Of a stretch of 64,000 nucleotides of DNA, positions 53,265 to 62,203 are shown piece by piece (position 1 is the stretch's first letter; each line of letters opens with the position of its first letter). The notes beneath the pieces are model-generated. The model ran no database searches, was not told where the DNA came from, and saw only the letters and a list, made by a program, of their open reading frames with translations. This DNA is from Nilaparvata lugens. Its lineage: Eukaryota; Arthropoda; Insecta; Hemiptera; Delphacidae. Both the position numbers and the translations under genes were made by a program. Location: positions 61,940,295 to 62,004,294 of the forward strand of contig NC_052507.1 of the NCBI RefSeq assembly GCF_014356525.2. The letters are read 5' to 3'.

Positions 53265-54296
53265 ATGAGCGTGCACAGATTCAGAGGTAAAAGCGAGAGA
53301 GTCGCCGTGAAGAAAGACATTGTATGGAATGGACCAGATCTTACCAGTTTTAGTGAGAGAATAATACAGGCAATTAATCAACAGGGTGTTAGTGAATCTC
53401 TGCATTCGTATTTAGATTCACAATTATCTAATATAGTTAAGAATATTGGATTGAACAAGATCGAAAAGGAACACATCTTCAGTATATTACAACAGTTATC
53501 TGACAATATCGATAGGGGACTTAAAGAGAAATCTATCAATTTGGAGAATTCTCTTCATGATCTCAAATCAACAACAGAGATATTCAGATCACACTTGAAT
53601 ACGATCAACGATAATGAAGTTGACAAGAATTATTTGGATGAGAAATTGAAAGTTATCTCAGACAAGATTAGAGATTTGCAAGTATTAGATAGAAATTATC
53701 TAAATACCAGATTGAAACAGCTTAGCACAGAACTTTTTACTAGAGTAAATGAAACTCATTCATTATCGGTTGATAAGGAATATTTGGATAAAACTGTGCA
53801 GGCATTGAATAACATTGTTATAACAAAACAAGAGTTAGAAGATCGATTATCTGCAATGACTAATACGATAAAGACAAATCTTATGGAGGGGATTGAACAA
53901 TTTGTTTCAAAAAACGATTTGAATACATTGCTAACTACGTTTAGCGAAACTTATGTATTGAAAAATGATCTGAGTAGTGAAATGCAAGCATTTATTAAGA
54001 AAGATGAATTACAAGCTACACTCAAATCAATTCGTGAGGAAATAGCAACTTCAATTAAAAATACAGAGAATGATGAAGTGACAAGATTACAATGTTCAGC
54101 TGCATTCACCGATTATCTCACCTTATTTATACATCGAATAGCATACCAAATAGTGCGAAATTATGCGAAAGTTAGTTTCCATATGAATTGGATTGAGGCG
54201 AAATCGCATAATTTGACAGAAGATCAAGTAGGTGATTTAATAACCGATAAGATGAGTTTAAGTATCTACGCCGATGTTCTAAAACCCTTAAGTTAG
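53265..54296 (+). CDS. Element 1 long coiled-coil protein
   Basis: 344 codons from the ATG at 53265. It starts with a basic MSVHRFRGKSERVAVKK and DIVWNGPDLTSFSERII, then several hundred residues of helical heptads (KVISDKIRDLQVLDRNYLN). It ends in a compact part (RLQCSAAFTDYLTLFIHRI, NYAKVSFHMNWIEAKSH). Frame intact. It resembles a trimeric fibre-like or scaffold protein in build, without sequence proof. Element 2 has a shortened fusion of it. Confidence 0.7.
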   Translation: MSVHRFRGKSERVAVKKDIVWNGPDLTSFSERIIQAINQQGVSESLHSYLDSQLSNIVKNIGLNKIEKEHIFSILQQLSDNIDRGLKEKSINLENSLHDLKSTTEIFRSHLNTINDNEVDKNYLDEKLKVISDKIRDLQVLDRNYLNTRLKQLSTELFTRVNETHSLSVDKEYLDKTVQALNNIVITKQELEDRLSAMTNTIKTNLMEGIEQFVSKNDLNTLLTTFSETYVLKNDLSSEMQAFIKKDELQATLKSIREEIATSIKNTENDEVTRLQCSAAFTDYLTLFIHRIAYQIVRNYAKVSFHMNWIEAKSHNLTEDQVGDLITDKMSLSIYADVLKPLS

Positions 54297-54861
54297 GATC
54301 ATATCAATCTTTAACCGATTTTCACTATGCAAATTGCTTGGGAGAAATAGCTACATTCTATTTCAACGTTCACATGCATTTTTCCAAGCTGAAACAAGAT
54401 TATGTACGAAACGTGTTAATGCACGAATTTGAGATGGATTAGAACAGAGATGCATTCGTCCTTGTGAACTCTGCAAAAACGTGACAATACTCAAGTATTG
54501 AATTAGACCGGAACTGCATTTGTCCTTGTAAGCTATGTGAACTAAAATTGCAAAACATGACAATAGTGAAGTATTGAATTAGACCACAACAGCATTCGTC
54601 CTTGTAAGCTCTCTGAAGTGAAATTTTGAAACATGTTAATCATCAGCCAAGAGCAGAATTGGTGCGTAATGATAACGCCCAAGGTTGTCTCACGGTAAGC
54701 AAACGTTGCTACATAGTGTTGTGGAAACTACAACAAGAAATTACAATGTTTTTCAGTTTGATAATATGTTGAGAATGTAAGATTTGGTGAGAATGATTTA
54801 TATCAATATAGATTCAGAAAAGAACTTTGAATTCACTATTAGTCTTCCAAAGAATATTCAA
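54297..54861 (+). repeat. Right subterminal region of element 1 with ~90 bp repeats
   Basis: GCATTCGTCCTTGT(A/G)A, GACAATA and CAAGTATTGAATTAGACC-like phrases recur about three times at 54445-54610. No gene seen. Confidence 0.7.
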
Positions 54862-54903
54862 AGTCGCAAAAAAGTCTCGCACCACCCGTAAATAGCATCT
54901 ACT
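54862..54903 (-). repeat. Right terminal inverted repeat of element 1
   Basis: AAAGTCGCAAAAAAGTCTCG, then CACCACCCG and ATCTACT, the inverse of 34871-34917 with several mismatches. The C-rich zone that follows the left TIR is not present here, so the inner part of this end has been lost or replaced. Confidence 0.7.
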
Positions 54904-55910
54904 TGCATTCAGTTTCAATTTACTAGCTATAAATTATGTAGAGATTTTTGAGGATCCATCAGACAAAAATAATATCAGTTTCTCACAAAAGTGCTATATT
55001 AAGAGTGGTGGGACATATTTCTCCAAGTCAACCACAGTTTTCTCTACCATATCCAAAGTTGTTGAGCTAGATGAGTTGGGTCTTGTAGCAACAGCTAACT
55101 TGATAACACAAGTCTTAAGAAAACGAGCAAACATGACTTGTAAGCTTCTCCTATACCCTGTTAAAGAGATACAGCCCTTGTCTCCTATCAGCCAAGAAGC
55201 GTAAGCTAGAACTGGATGAAATTGATCTAAAACGGAGGAAAACTGAGTTTTTTGAAACCACACAGTCATTTAGGGTACAGCATAAGCAGCTAGAAGAATT
55301 TGAGGAAGAAATAGAAAATTTGAGAGAGGAACTTGAGCCATATTTCCATTCACATTGGCGAAATTTTGATCTAAGTGGAGTGTACAATGTGACTGCATTT
55401 ACTGTAAATAATAAAGGAAAATTTGCATATGTAGGTGTTTTAGGAGAAAAGGAAGGTTCGAAGAATGTTCACTTTGTAAAGGGGTGCCATAAAAATGTTT
55501 CTATTAATGCATACAATGCAAGAGAAGACCTTAAGAAAGAGGGTTATTTTGTAATCCCTTACACTGACAAAAAAGAAATTATTTGTCTACCAAGGGAAGA
55601 GAAAATTTGTGTAATTACAGTCAATGGTATGACAAGCTATAATGGTCATACATTTCCTAGAATAGAATCACTTAAGTTTCTGTCAGATGTATGGAAAAAC
55701 TTGGAAGACACTCCCTTCACACAAAAAGAAGTGGAGCAGTATAATAACATCACAATGCTGGAAATTAAAGGGAAAGTAAAAGTAGGACGGTGTAAAAGAT
55801 TAGGAGAGTTACCAGAAGGTATAGAGTTAGTCATTACTGCTAAACGAGTGGAGGAGGAGGAGGACAAAGGAGGAGAACAAAGGACAATTTTTGTGCTCGG
55901 AGAAGAGTAA
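54904..55910 (+). pseudogene. Locus R, right copy: unidentified gene, 5' end lost
   Basis: 54908-55306 repeats the left copy (34438-34845) at high identity. The same 52-nt intron is predicted (55140-55191). Exon 2 runs from 55192 to the stop at 55910: KKRKLELDEID, a coiled-coil stretch, then HSHWRNFDLSGVYNV and a final GRCKRLGELPEGIELVIT. That ending resembles the LRELEEGLPY opening of the viral two-exon gene's OB-like domain. I do not recognise the family. The left half of the gene is missing because element 1 lies immediately upstream. Confidence 0.55.
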
Positions 55911-56040
55911 AATTGTGCTCGAGGGCAATTTTTGTCCTCGGAGGACAATTTTTGTCCTCAGAGAAGAGGGTAATTGTCCTCGGAGGACAGTTTTTGTCCT
56001 CGGAGAGGAGGATTTTTGTCCTCGAAGGATAAAATTAAAG
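55911..56040 (+). repeat. Palindromic ~30 bp repeat array
   Basis: About five copies of AGGACAATTTTTGTCCTCGG or near variants, each self-complementary (AGGACAA/TTGTCCT). They begin inside the end of the R gene. Confidence 0.8.
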
Positions 56041-56259
56041 TAAAAATGAACTTACATGTGTTGATTTCACGAAATGACAGCTATCTCCTTGCCTATGCTT
56101 CTCTCAGTTCAGGTAGCTCCTCGACTGTGCTTGTCTCAGCTCAGGTATCGTCTCAGCTTAGCTATCTCCTCGGCTATGCTTGTCTCAGCTCAGGTATGTT
56201 TCCCTCACGAGAGCTCAACTGGTTATGAGGTTCGGAACTCAAGTTGAGAGGTGAGAAAA

Positions 56260-56460
56260 TGCTGTGAAAACAATGAAATATTTAATAACTGAACTGAAAT
56301 CAATCGAGAATGCTATTCAAAATATGTTTGAGTGAGCCCTATGTTGAAATGGTGTGAAATATTTAATAATATTAGAAATCATTCGAGAATGCTATTCCTC
56401 TATGTTGAAATGGTGTGAAATATTTAATAATATTAGAAATCATTCGAGAATGCTAATATG
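56260..56460 (+). repeat. ~55-60 bp direct repeats
   Basis: TGAAATGGTGTGAAATATTT, AATAATATTAGAAATCAT and TCGAGAATGCTA occur in two close copies (56344-56394, 56405-56455) and a weaker one at 56274-56320. No gene. Confidence 0.75.
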
Positions 56461-56740
56461 TTTAAGTGAGTTGACATGGGGGATTTCAGCTTCTAGCAGG
56501 TGTTTTCACCCTCTCATGCTGAGTTCTAGACGAGATTTTTTTTTTCGTCTTCTAACACACATGTACAAGGATGCCATTTGAAAAATGATCGAGTGTCAGT
56601 TTTTGTAATAGGAGAGAGAATACTTACAAACCGATAACAATGTGGGAGCACGTGTTGTTGGGGAGAAATTTGAATTTTTTTCGCCTTGTAGCACGCTTCA
56701 CTCTCGCTCGCACGAGCCTGGAACAGAGAGAGAAACGTAT

Positions 56741-56748
56741 GCTATATA
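56741..56748 (+). promoter_or_regulatory. TATA box of two-exon gene, element 2
   Basis: TATATAAA, 81 bases before the ATG at 56822. See the conserved counterpart in element 1 at 45402-45409. Confidence 0.7.
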
Positions 56749-57259
56749 AACAGAAGTGATGAGAGGAAAATTATCATTTACATCAGAGACAGATTCGAGT
56801 ATACTTCACACATCGTACGAGATGAGTTCTCCATCATCTTCTCAATCGTTCATCTTACCAGATAGCCCACCACCACACCAACACATCCTCAACTACTGGC
56901 AGCGGAAAGCTGCCCTCGCTGCTGAGTAGTCTGCTGCCCCACCCGACCCCTCACCGCTCAGCGTGGAACCACCATCACCAGCCGGGGAGATCATCGTCGG
57001 GGACAGCCCTCTTCAATGTCTAGCTCCAGCACCTACCTGGGCACTGCGGCGTGCGGTGCTAGCTACCCTCTCGAACAACATCAAGCAGAAGCAGGCAAAG
57101 AGGAAGTTGGTGTTTGAGGAGGAGCCTGAGGTTAGCGGGGATGAGGAGGAGGAGTAAATCTACTCTCAAACAAAGGTTAGTTTCAACAAATATTATTAAC
57201 TTGTGTATGCACAGATTTTTTCTGTGATTGATTGTTAAAAAATCTGTGCACATACAAGT

Positions 57260-57860
57260 CTTTGATTATTTGATACAAATATTATTTGAAATGATTAGAA
57301 TGCAAGAAATTTGAATTATGAGATATTATTGTTTAAAGTATTCGATCATGCATAAATGTTACCAATATTTCCTTGAAGTGATTAGAATGCTAAGGAAATA
57401 TTATTTGAACTGCTTAGAAATTGAATTATTGTTTAAAGTATTCGATCATGCAACAATGTTAGCAATATTTCCTTGAAGTGATTAAAATGCAAAGGAAATA
57501 TTATTTGAACTGCTTAGAAATGGAATTATGAGATATTATTGTTTAAAGTACTCGATCATGCATAAATTATTTGATACAATATTATTTGAAGCGATTAGAA
57601 ATTGAATTATTGTTTAAAGTAACCGATCATCCAACAATGTTACCAATATTTCCTTGAAGTGATTAGAATGCTAAGGAAATATTATTTGAACTGATTAGAA
57701 ATTGAATTATTGATTAAAGTAATCGATCATGCATAAATGTTACCAATATTTCCTCGAAGTGATTAGAATGCAAAGGAAATATTATTTGAAGTGATTAGAA
57801 ATTGAATTATGAGATATTATTGTTTGAAGTATTCGATCATGCAACAATGTTATTTCAATA
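57260..57860. repeat. ~100-110 bp tandem repeats in intron, element 2
   Basis: About six units marked by CGATCATGCA at 57343, 57443, 57553, 57624, 57724 and about 57833, each with AATATTTCCTTGAAGTGATT and GGAAATATTATTTGAA. They occupy the intron of the two-exon gene. Confidence 0.85.
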
Positions 57861-58284
57861 ACTGATATTACTCACTTTATGCAGAGAATGCCAATTCGAT
57901 GATGTCGAGTTGAGATTATGACAATAATCTGATGTAGGGATCAATAATCTATCGATCAAGTTCTCCCTCTCTCTCTCTCTCGTATGATTTGATGATGAAA
58001 AATCTGAAACAAATAAGAGTCCAATGAAATATTTTTTCAACAGAAACGTGTGCCGGAAGAGGACGAGAACTCATCCATGCTGCCGCTGATGAAGGAGGTG
58101 CGACGAAGGGAGGAGGAGGAGGAGGAGGAAGTGGAGATAGAGAATAAGATGGAATCGGAGAGCTTTCTAAGATTATTGAATAGCCGCACCGAGAAGCCAT
58201 GGACGCCTCTGCGCGAGCTGGAAGAGGGGTTGCCATATCCAATATGTGACGTGAGAGAGGCGTCCAACCAGCATGGGCGGCGAA

Positions 58285-58365
58285 TTGTGCTCAAAATCCG
58301 GGTACCCGGACTAAGAACAACAGATTTTTATCTTCCAGAAAGGTTTACCCGGATTTTGAGCACAA
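58285..58365. repeat. 20-bp perfect inverted repeat in coding exon, element 2
   Basis: TTGTGCTCAAAATCCGGGTA (58285-58304) and its exact complement (58346-58365), loop 41 nt. It covers the IVLKIRV and RFTRILSTK codons. Compare 43649-43690 in element 1. Confidence 0.9.
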
Positions 58366-58411
58366 AAGACATTGAAAATTTTTAATTAAAGTGCAAAACC
58401 TTATCTCTGTT

Positions 58412-58518
58412 TGTAAAGCATGTTAATGCTTTTATGACTGACATAAAAATTGTTAAATTCTAAATTAGCATTCAACAATTTTTATGTCGCTAAGCATCTA
58501 GCATTAACATGCTTTACA
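58412..58518. repeat. Hairpin spanning the stop codon, element 2
   Basis: Outer arms TGTAAAGCATGTTAATGCT (58412-58430) and complement (58500-58518), 19 bp perfect. Inner arms GACATAAAAATTGTT (58440-58454) and complement (58474-58488), 15 bp perfect. The stop at 58461-58463 is in the loop. Confidence 0.9.
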
Positions 58519-58597
58519 TGTTATTATTATGTATGTGTGAAAGTAGTGTTCAATAAATTGTAATATTGTTTCTATAAAAATTGTTTTCAATTCTTAC

Positions 58598-58692
58598 CTG
58601 TTCACAATGAATAGTAGAAACACACAGAAGAAGAAATGGTTCAGCTGCTCTGTTGTGAATGATATTTAAATAAGGTGACTGGGTCTTTTATA
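58598..58692 (-). promoter_or_regulatory. Minus-strand TATA and leader exon, element 2
   Basis: TATAAAA at 58692-58686 on the minus strand, then a short leader ending GTGAACAG|GTAAGAA (donor after 58598). It mirrors 43282-43415 of element 1. The PolB gene it might have served is no longer present. Confidence 0.5.
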
Positions 58693-58725
58693 GTTTGTTG
58701 CGAGCATGCTCAGTAGTCTTTACCG

Positions 58726-58801
<76 letters not shown>
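58726..58801 (+). repeat. (CA)n microsatellite
   Basis: Pure (CA)38 tract in the place where element 1 has its membrane-protein gene. Open frames across it are artefacts. Confidence 0.95.
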
Positions 58802-58803
<2 letters not shown>

Positions 58804-59112
58804 CCGTACACCCAAGTGGGGCTGGCTTCTCGCTCGCTCCCTCCTACATCTGTTTTGGCACGTGTTCCTGCAGATGTGGGTGGGCGTGCAATGCCAGCAT
58901 CATTTCCCCCCTTTTCAAATTGCATTCACCTTTTCAGATTATTTGCCATTTGAAATAATATTCTTATCATTCGAGCAATGTATCATAGCAATAGCGTGTG
59001 AATTCATTTCCAACTCGATTGAAAATTAAACCAATTCAATTCAATTCAAGTTGGTGTATTGATTAATTAACCTCAGTTAATGTTCAACCATTGAGTTGAA
59101 AGGTAATGAAAA
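58802..59112. other. Upstream region of PLA2 gene, element 2
   Basis: No gene. The last 80 bases (TTAATTAACCTCAGTTAATG, TTGAGTTGAAAGGTAATGAA) are shared with element 1 upstream of its PLA2 gene and may be a promoter or leader. Confidence 0.5.
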
Positions 59113-59799
59113 ATGGTATGTAGGAGAAAGCAGAGTTCAAGGAAACGGGGTAAAGGAATCTTGAGTTCAGCGGCAAGAGTTTTTAAAGGTGTGTCAGGTT
59201 TGGCAGGTAATGTGACATCAACTATTTTAAATAAGGTAATTGATAACTTCCAAGAGGAAATTCATATTCCGGGATACGAGTGGTGTGGGCCAGGAACAAA
59301 GGTTAATGAAAGGTTAAAGAGAGGTGATCAAGGTATAAATTCATTAGATAGAGCTTGCAAGGTACATGATATAGCGTATACGCAAAATAGTGATAATAAA
59401 ACTCGAGCGGTAGCTGACAGAGCTCTAGCAAACGCTGCATGGGACATTTTCAAAAATCCTCAAACACCCCTTGGCGAGAAAGCACTTAGCTATCTTGTTA
59501 CAAACGTCATGAAAGCTAAAGCGGCGTTTGGTGGGTCTTTGAGAAAGAAGAAGAAGAAAAAGAATGAGAGGAGAAGTTATAGTAACGATATTAGATGCAA
59601 AGCTATAGCTCAGTTGAAAAAGCATATTGCAGGAAAAGGCTATTTTTTGAAGCCTTTTCCTCAAATAACTAGTGGAGGGAGAGTTTTAATTCCACCCCTA
59701 CCCCCATCATCATATGGAGTGAGTTTATTCCCTCAAAAACAAGTTAAGAAACGTAGAACAACAAAGAAGAGTAGAAAGAAGACAAAGAAGAAGGCATGA
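59113..59799 (+). CDS. Element 2 PLA2-domain capsid-associated protein
   Basis: 228 codons, intact. YEWCGPGTKVNERLKRGD and RACKVHDIAYTQ give the calcium loop and His-Asp pair of the parvovirus-type PLA2. A Lys run (RKKKKKN) and a very basic C-terminus (KKRRTTKKSRKKTKKK) follow. Its stop overlaps the protease ATG (ATGA at 59796-59799). Same role as the element 1 copy. Confidence 0.85.
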   Translation: MVCRRKQSSRKRGKGILSSAARVFKGVSGLAGNVTSTILNKVIDNFQEEIHIPGYEWCGPGTKVNERLKRGDQGINSLDRACKVHDIAYTQNSDNKTRAVADRALANAAWDIFKNPQTPLGEKALSYLVTNVMKAKAAFGGSLRKKKKKKNERRSYSNDIRCKAIAQLKKHIAGKGYFLKPFPQITSGGRVLIPPLPPSSYGVSLFPQKQVKKRRTTKKSRKKTKKKA

Positions 59800-60158
59800 A
59801 TATTGAAGGAGAATTGAGTAATTATGATTTGATTGATTGGTCGAAATTATTACAGACTCAGCTAAGAGGCATATATATGCTAGATGCATTACCCAAAAAA
59901 ATTCTGAAAAACGAGAATGCCATTGTGAATTTAGCAAGGGAAAGCGAGGATGGCACACATTGGGTAGCATATAAGAAAGTTGGTTCTAATGTTTGGTATT
60001 TTGATCCAATTGGAAATTTACAACCGCCATATGAATTGGACAAATATTGGAAAAAAGGAAGTGGAGTAAATATATTTTATAATGTAGAGCACATGCAACC
60101 ATTAAATAGTGATTTTTGTGGTCATCTTACATTATTGTTTCTTGCAAATCAGTTGTAA
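59796..60158 (+). CDS. Element 2 adenain-like cysteine protease
   Basis: 120 codons, intact. GTHWVAYKK, YFDPIGNLQPPYE and FCGHLTLLF carry the His, acidic and Cys positions of the C5 family. It overlaps the PLA2 gene by four bases. Same length as the element 1 copy; the two differ at many sites, so the two elements come from different viruses. Confidence 0.88.
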   Translation: MNIEGELSNYDLIDWSKLLQTQLRGIYMLDALPKKILKNENAIVNLARESEDGTHWVAYKKVGSNVWYFDPIGNLQPPYELDKYWKKGSGVNIFYNVEHMQPLNSDFCGHLTLLFLANQL

Positions 60159-60176
60159 TTAAGTGTTTGTGCTGAA

Positions 60177-60193
60177 CGCACACACACACACAC

Positions 60194-60233
<40 letters not shown>
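60177..60233 (+). repeat. (CA)n microsatellite before penton-like gene
   Basis: (CACA) run of about 57 bases ending two bases before the penton-like ATG at 60236. The protease-penton spacer of element 1 is short and lacks it. Confidence 0.95.
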
Positions 60234-60234
<1 letters not shown>

Positions 60235-60235
60235 G

Positions 60236-60922
60236 ATGGTTGTTATTACATTACGATCTAACACAAGTAACCTCTATGAACATTTACAAGAAATTATAGA
60301 ATTGGATAAAAATCGCGAACGGGAAATTGGATTGATTAATTTTTCTAGTTACAATAGTATTGCAAACATTAACAAAGGAACAAATTCCAGCTTCAAATAT
60401 GGCGATAGATTATTCGAGTTGGATATGGGTGCATATGAAGTTGAGGATATTATAAAATCTTTGAAGAATAAATTGAATATTGATGGGAAGAAGAATAAAC
60501 TTATTATACGTGCAAACGCAAATACTATGAAGATTGAAATTCATTCTGATAAACCCATTGATTTAACACGTTCTGATTCGATTGCTAAGATACTTGGTTT
60601 TGATAATGTTGTTTTGCACCCAAATAAATGGCATTATTCCAAACATTTGGTTAACATAACAAGCATTGACAGTATTGTAGTTGAGTGTAATTTAGCATGT
60701 GGCAGTTACTCTGACAGAAAACAAAAACATATAATCTACGAATTTTTACCAAAGGTTCCTAGCGGCTATCTAATAAACGAAGTACCATCACCAATTATTT
60801 ATGTACCTTTGAATACGCATCAAATTCAAACTATTAATGTAAAGGTAACGGATCAGAACGGATCGTTTATTGATTTCCATGGAGATACAATTACAATTAG
60901 GTTGCACATACGTGAAAAGTGA
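60236..60922 (+). CDS. Element 2 penton-like minor capsid protein
   Basis: 228 codons, intact. IGLINFSSYNSIANI, KYGDRLFELDMGAYEVED, AKILGFDNVV, YEFLPKVPSGYLINEV and DFHGDTITIRLHIRE match the element 1 copy. The stop TGA overlaps the next ATG (TGATG at 60920-60924). Confidence 0.85.
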   Translation: MVVITLRSNTSNLYEHLQEIIELDKNREREIGLINFSSYNSIANINKGTNSSFKYGDRLFELDMGAYEVEDIIKSLKNKLNIDGKKNKLIIRANANTMKIEIHSDKPIDLTRSDSIAKILGFDNVVLHPNKWHYSKHLVNITSIDSIVVECNLACGSYSDRKQKHIIYEFLPKVPSGYLINEVPSPIIYVPLNTHQIQTINVKVTDQNGSFIDFHGDTITIRLHIREK

Positions 60923-61110
60923 TGGGTTATCTTATTTTCAACCCACGTTCGAATACGTGCATGCACAATCAAGTCATTAGAGAAAGGAACGCGATAGCGT
61001 CAACACCTAAAAACAAACGTGCTTTGTCGGCTAAAAGCGCGAGAATATTAGAAAAGTTGGGTTTTATAGTTGATTGGCGAAATGTTAGGAGGGGGAGTGG
61101 CAGCAATTAG
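60922..61110 (+). CDS. Element 2 small basic protein
   Basis: 62 codons from ATG 60922. Shares STPK, RALSAKSARILEKLGFIVD with element 1. Overlaps the penton-like stop by one base and the capsid start by about 29 bases. Confidence 0.7.
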   Translation: MGYLIFNPRSNTCMHNQVIRERNAIASTPKNKRALSAKSARILEKLGFIVDWRNVRRGSGSN

Positions 61111-61617
61111 TGAAATTCTGGATTTGGAGACAGACCTTCAGTTTTATAATGATATTACTAAATTCCAATTTCACACTCATACAGTTTACTCGGGACAGGA
61201 AATAAAAAACTCTGACGAGGCACGTATTGACATAAATTCTTTAGATGTCTATTCTTTACCTTGTAAATCATTCATATTGATTGAGGGAACAGTTAACTGT
61301 ACAAAACCGGGAACAGACCCGGGCGATGCACCAGTTGCAGCAGACTATAAATTAAGCAGTAACGTAATCGGCAACCTTTTTGACGAAATACAATATGAAT
61401 TAGCAGGTCAGCAAATTTCTAAATCAAGATTGATTGGATTAACATCCACAATTAAAGCTATTCTAGTGAAGAATACTCTCGATAAAACACATATCACTTG
61501 GCTGGTTTTGACAGAGCAGGATATGAGCTAACGGTTAATAAATTCACTTTCTGTGTACCGCTGAAATTAATCCTCCCATTTTTTGAAGATTTTCAAAGAA
61601 TAATTTTAAATTGAAAC
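61082..61617 (+). pseudogene. Element 2 major capsid protein, truncated
   Basis: ATG at 61082. ISEILDLETDLQFYNDITKF, DEIQYELAGQQISKSRLIGL as in element 1. A one-base loss near 61485-61490 shifts the frame, ending at 61531. The capsid-like sequence continues in another frame to about 61617, where similarity ends abruptly. The C-terminal two thirds are missing. Confidence 0.85.
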
Positions 61618-61879
61618 CAGTTTACTTCCTAGCTATTCTGCCAGCTTAACTGACATAAGGGACAAAAGCTGATAGCGACAACCAGAGACTGTTTTCCAGG
61701 TAGAGAAATTAGTCACAGACTGGCCCCACCAAAACAAGACACTTCTTTTTCAGCACAAGAACGACAAAAGTAGCCACCGCCAAAACAAGACTGATTTTCA
61801 GTGCTAGGATGGATGTGTCTGACTTTAACGGTGGTGTATACTGACATTGCCCCGGCGCGAATAACCAAAAAAAAAATGA
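61618..61879. other. Junction sequence after truncated element 2
   Basis: No gene. Contains CTGGCCCCACCAAAACAAGACACTT-like and GCCACCGCCAAAACAAGAC phrases that partly repeat each other. Confidence 0.4.
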
Positions 61880-62005
61880 GACAAATTGGGCTATTTCGTC
61901 AAACTGGGACAACGACAAACTAGGTCTTTTTTTCGATCCAGCTTGTTGCTTCACACACACGACAAGCTTGGTTTACTCGCGGAAATCCACCACCACCGGC
62001 CAAAA
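61880..62005 (-). repeat. Dispersed repeat Z, copy 2
   Basis: Inverted relative to 1661-1795 and nearly the same. It abuts a truncation of element 2 and may mark the insertion that removed the capsid end. Confidence 0.75.
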
Positions 62006-62203
62006 AATTCTATTGGCCAAACATAGGAAATGTATTCCAACTTGTCGAAAGTGGCATCTTTCTACTGAGCTGTAGATGATTATTTGTCAATGAGTTCAAA
62101 ATCATATTGTTGGTTGAATCACACAAAAATGTAATTTATAAATATTGTTTGCTATTTTTTGAAGACATAATAATAATAATAATAAAGAAAACTTTCAAAT
62201 GGT
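62006..62203. other. Spacer with (TAA)n
   Basis: No gene. (ATA)n at 62167-62185 lies at the start of the RTE-like fragment. Confidence 0.4.

Larger units (their letters stand above)
34871..54903. mobile_element. Element 1: near-complete ambisense Polinton/adintovirus-like endogenous virus
   Basis: A ~20 kb element with both halves of a virus genome diverging from about 46.55 kb. Rightward: PolB, integrase, ATPase, conserved protein, coiled-coil protein. Leftward: BIR protein, two-exon gene, membrane protein, PLA2, protease, penton-like, small basic protein, capsid and accessory genes. Ends show an inverted match: AGTAGATGGATAACG and GCGAGACTTTTTT at 34871-34917 versus AAAAAAGTCTCGCA and ATCTACT at 54862-54903. 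Identity with element 2 is moderate, so it comes from a separate but related virus. Most genes carry one or more lesions. Confidence 0.8.
56822..58463 (+). pseudogene. Element 2 two-exon gene, three nonsense codons
   Basis: Exon 1 56822-57175 (FILPDSPPPHQ; donor AAAG|GTTAGT). Exon 2 58044-58463 (acceptor TTTTTTCAACAG; PWTPLRELEEGLPY, GRRIVLKI, YLPERF and a DIKIVKF end). In-frame stops at 56927-56929, 57155-57157 and 58383-58385. Exon phases and the C-terminal end agree with element 1, so the intron is ancestral. An acidic EEEEEEE run follows residue 20 of exon 2. Function unknown. Confidence 0.75.
56741..61617 (+). mobile_element. Element 2, right piece: structural-gene half
   Basis: Two-exon gene, PLA2, protease, penton-like, small basic and truncated capsid genes, in the order of element 1 but on the plus strand. 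Similarity to element 1 stops abruptly at about 61617 inside the capsid gene, so the terminus is missing. With 26169-31735 it would make one element in opposite orientation to element 1, lacking PolB and BIR. Confidence 0.75.

Noticed and set aside
56526..56560. Right-hand TIR for locus R resembling GCGAGACTTTTTT
   Set aside because: Similarity to GACGAGATTTTTTTTTTCGTC is probably due to the T run.
58695..59029. Open frames rich in Thr-His at the (CA)n tract
   Set aside because: Microsatellite artefact; no homologue in element 1.
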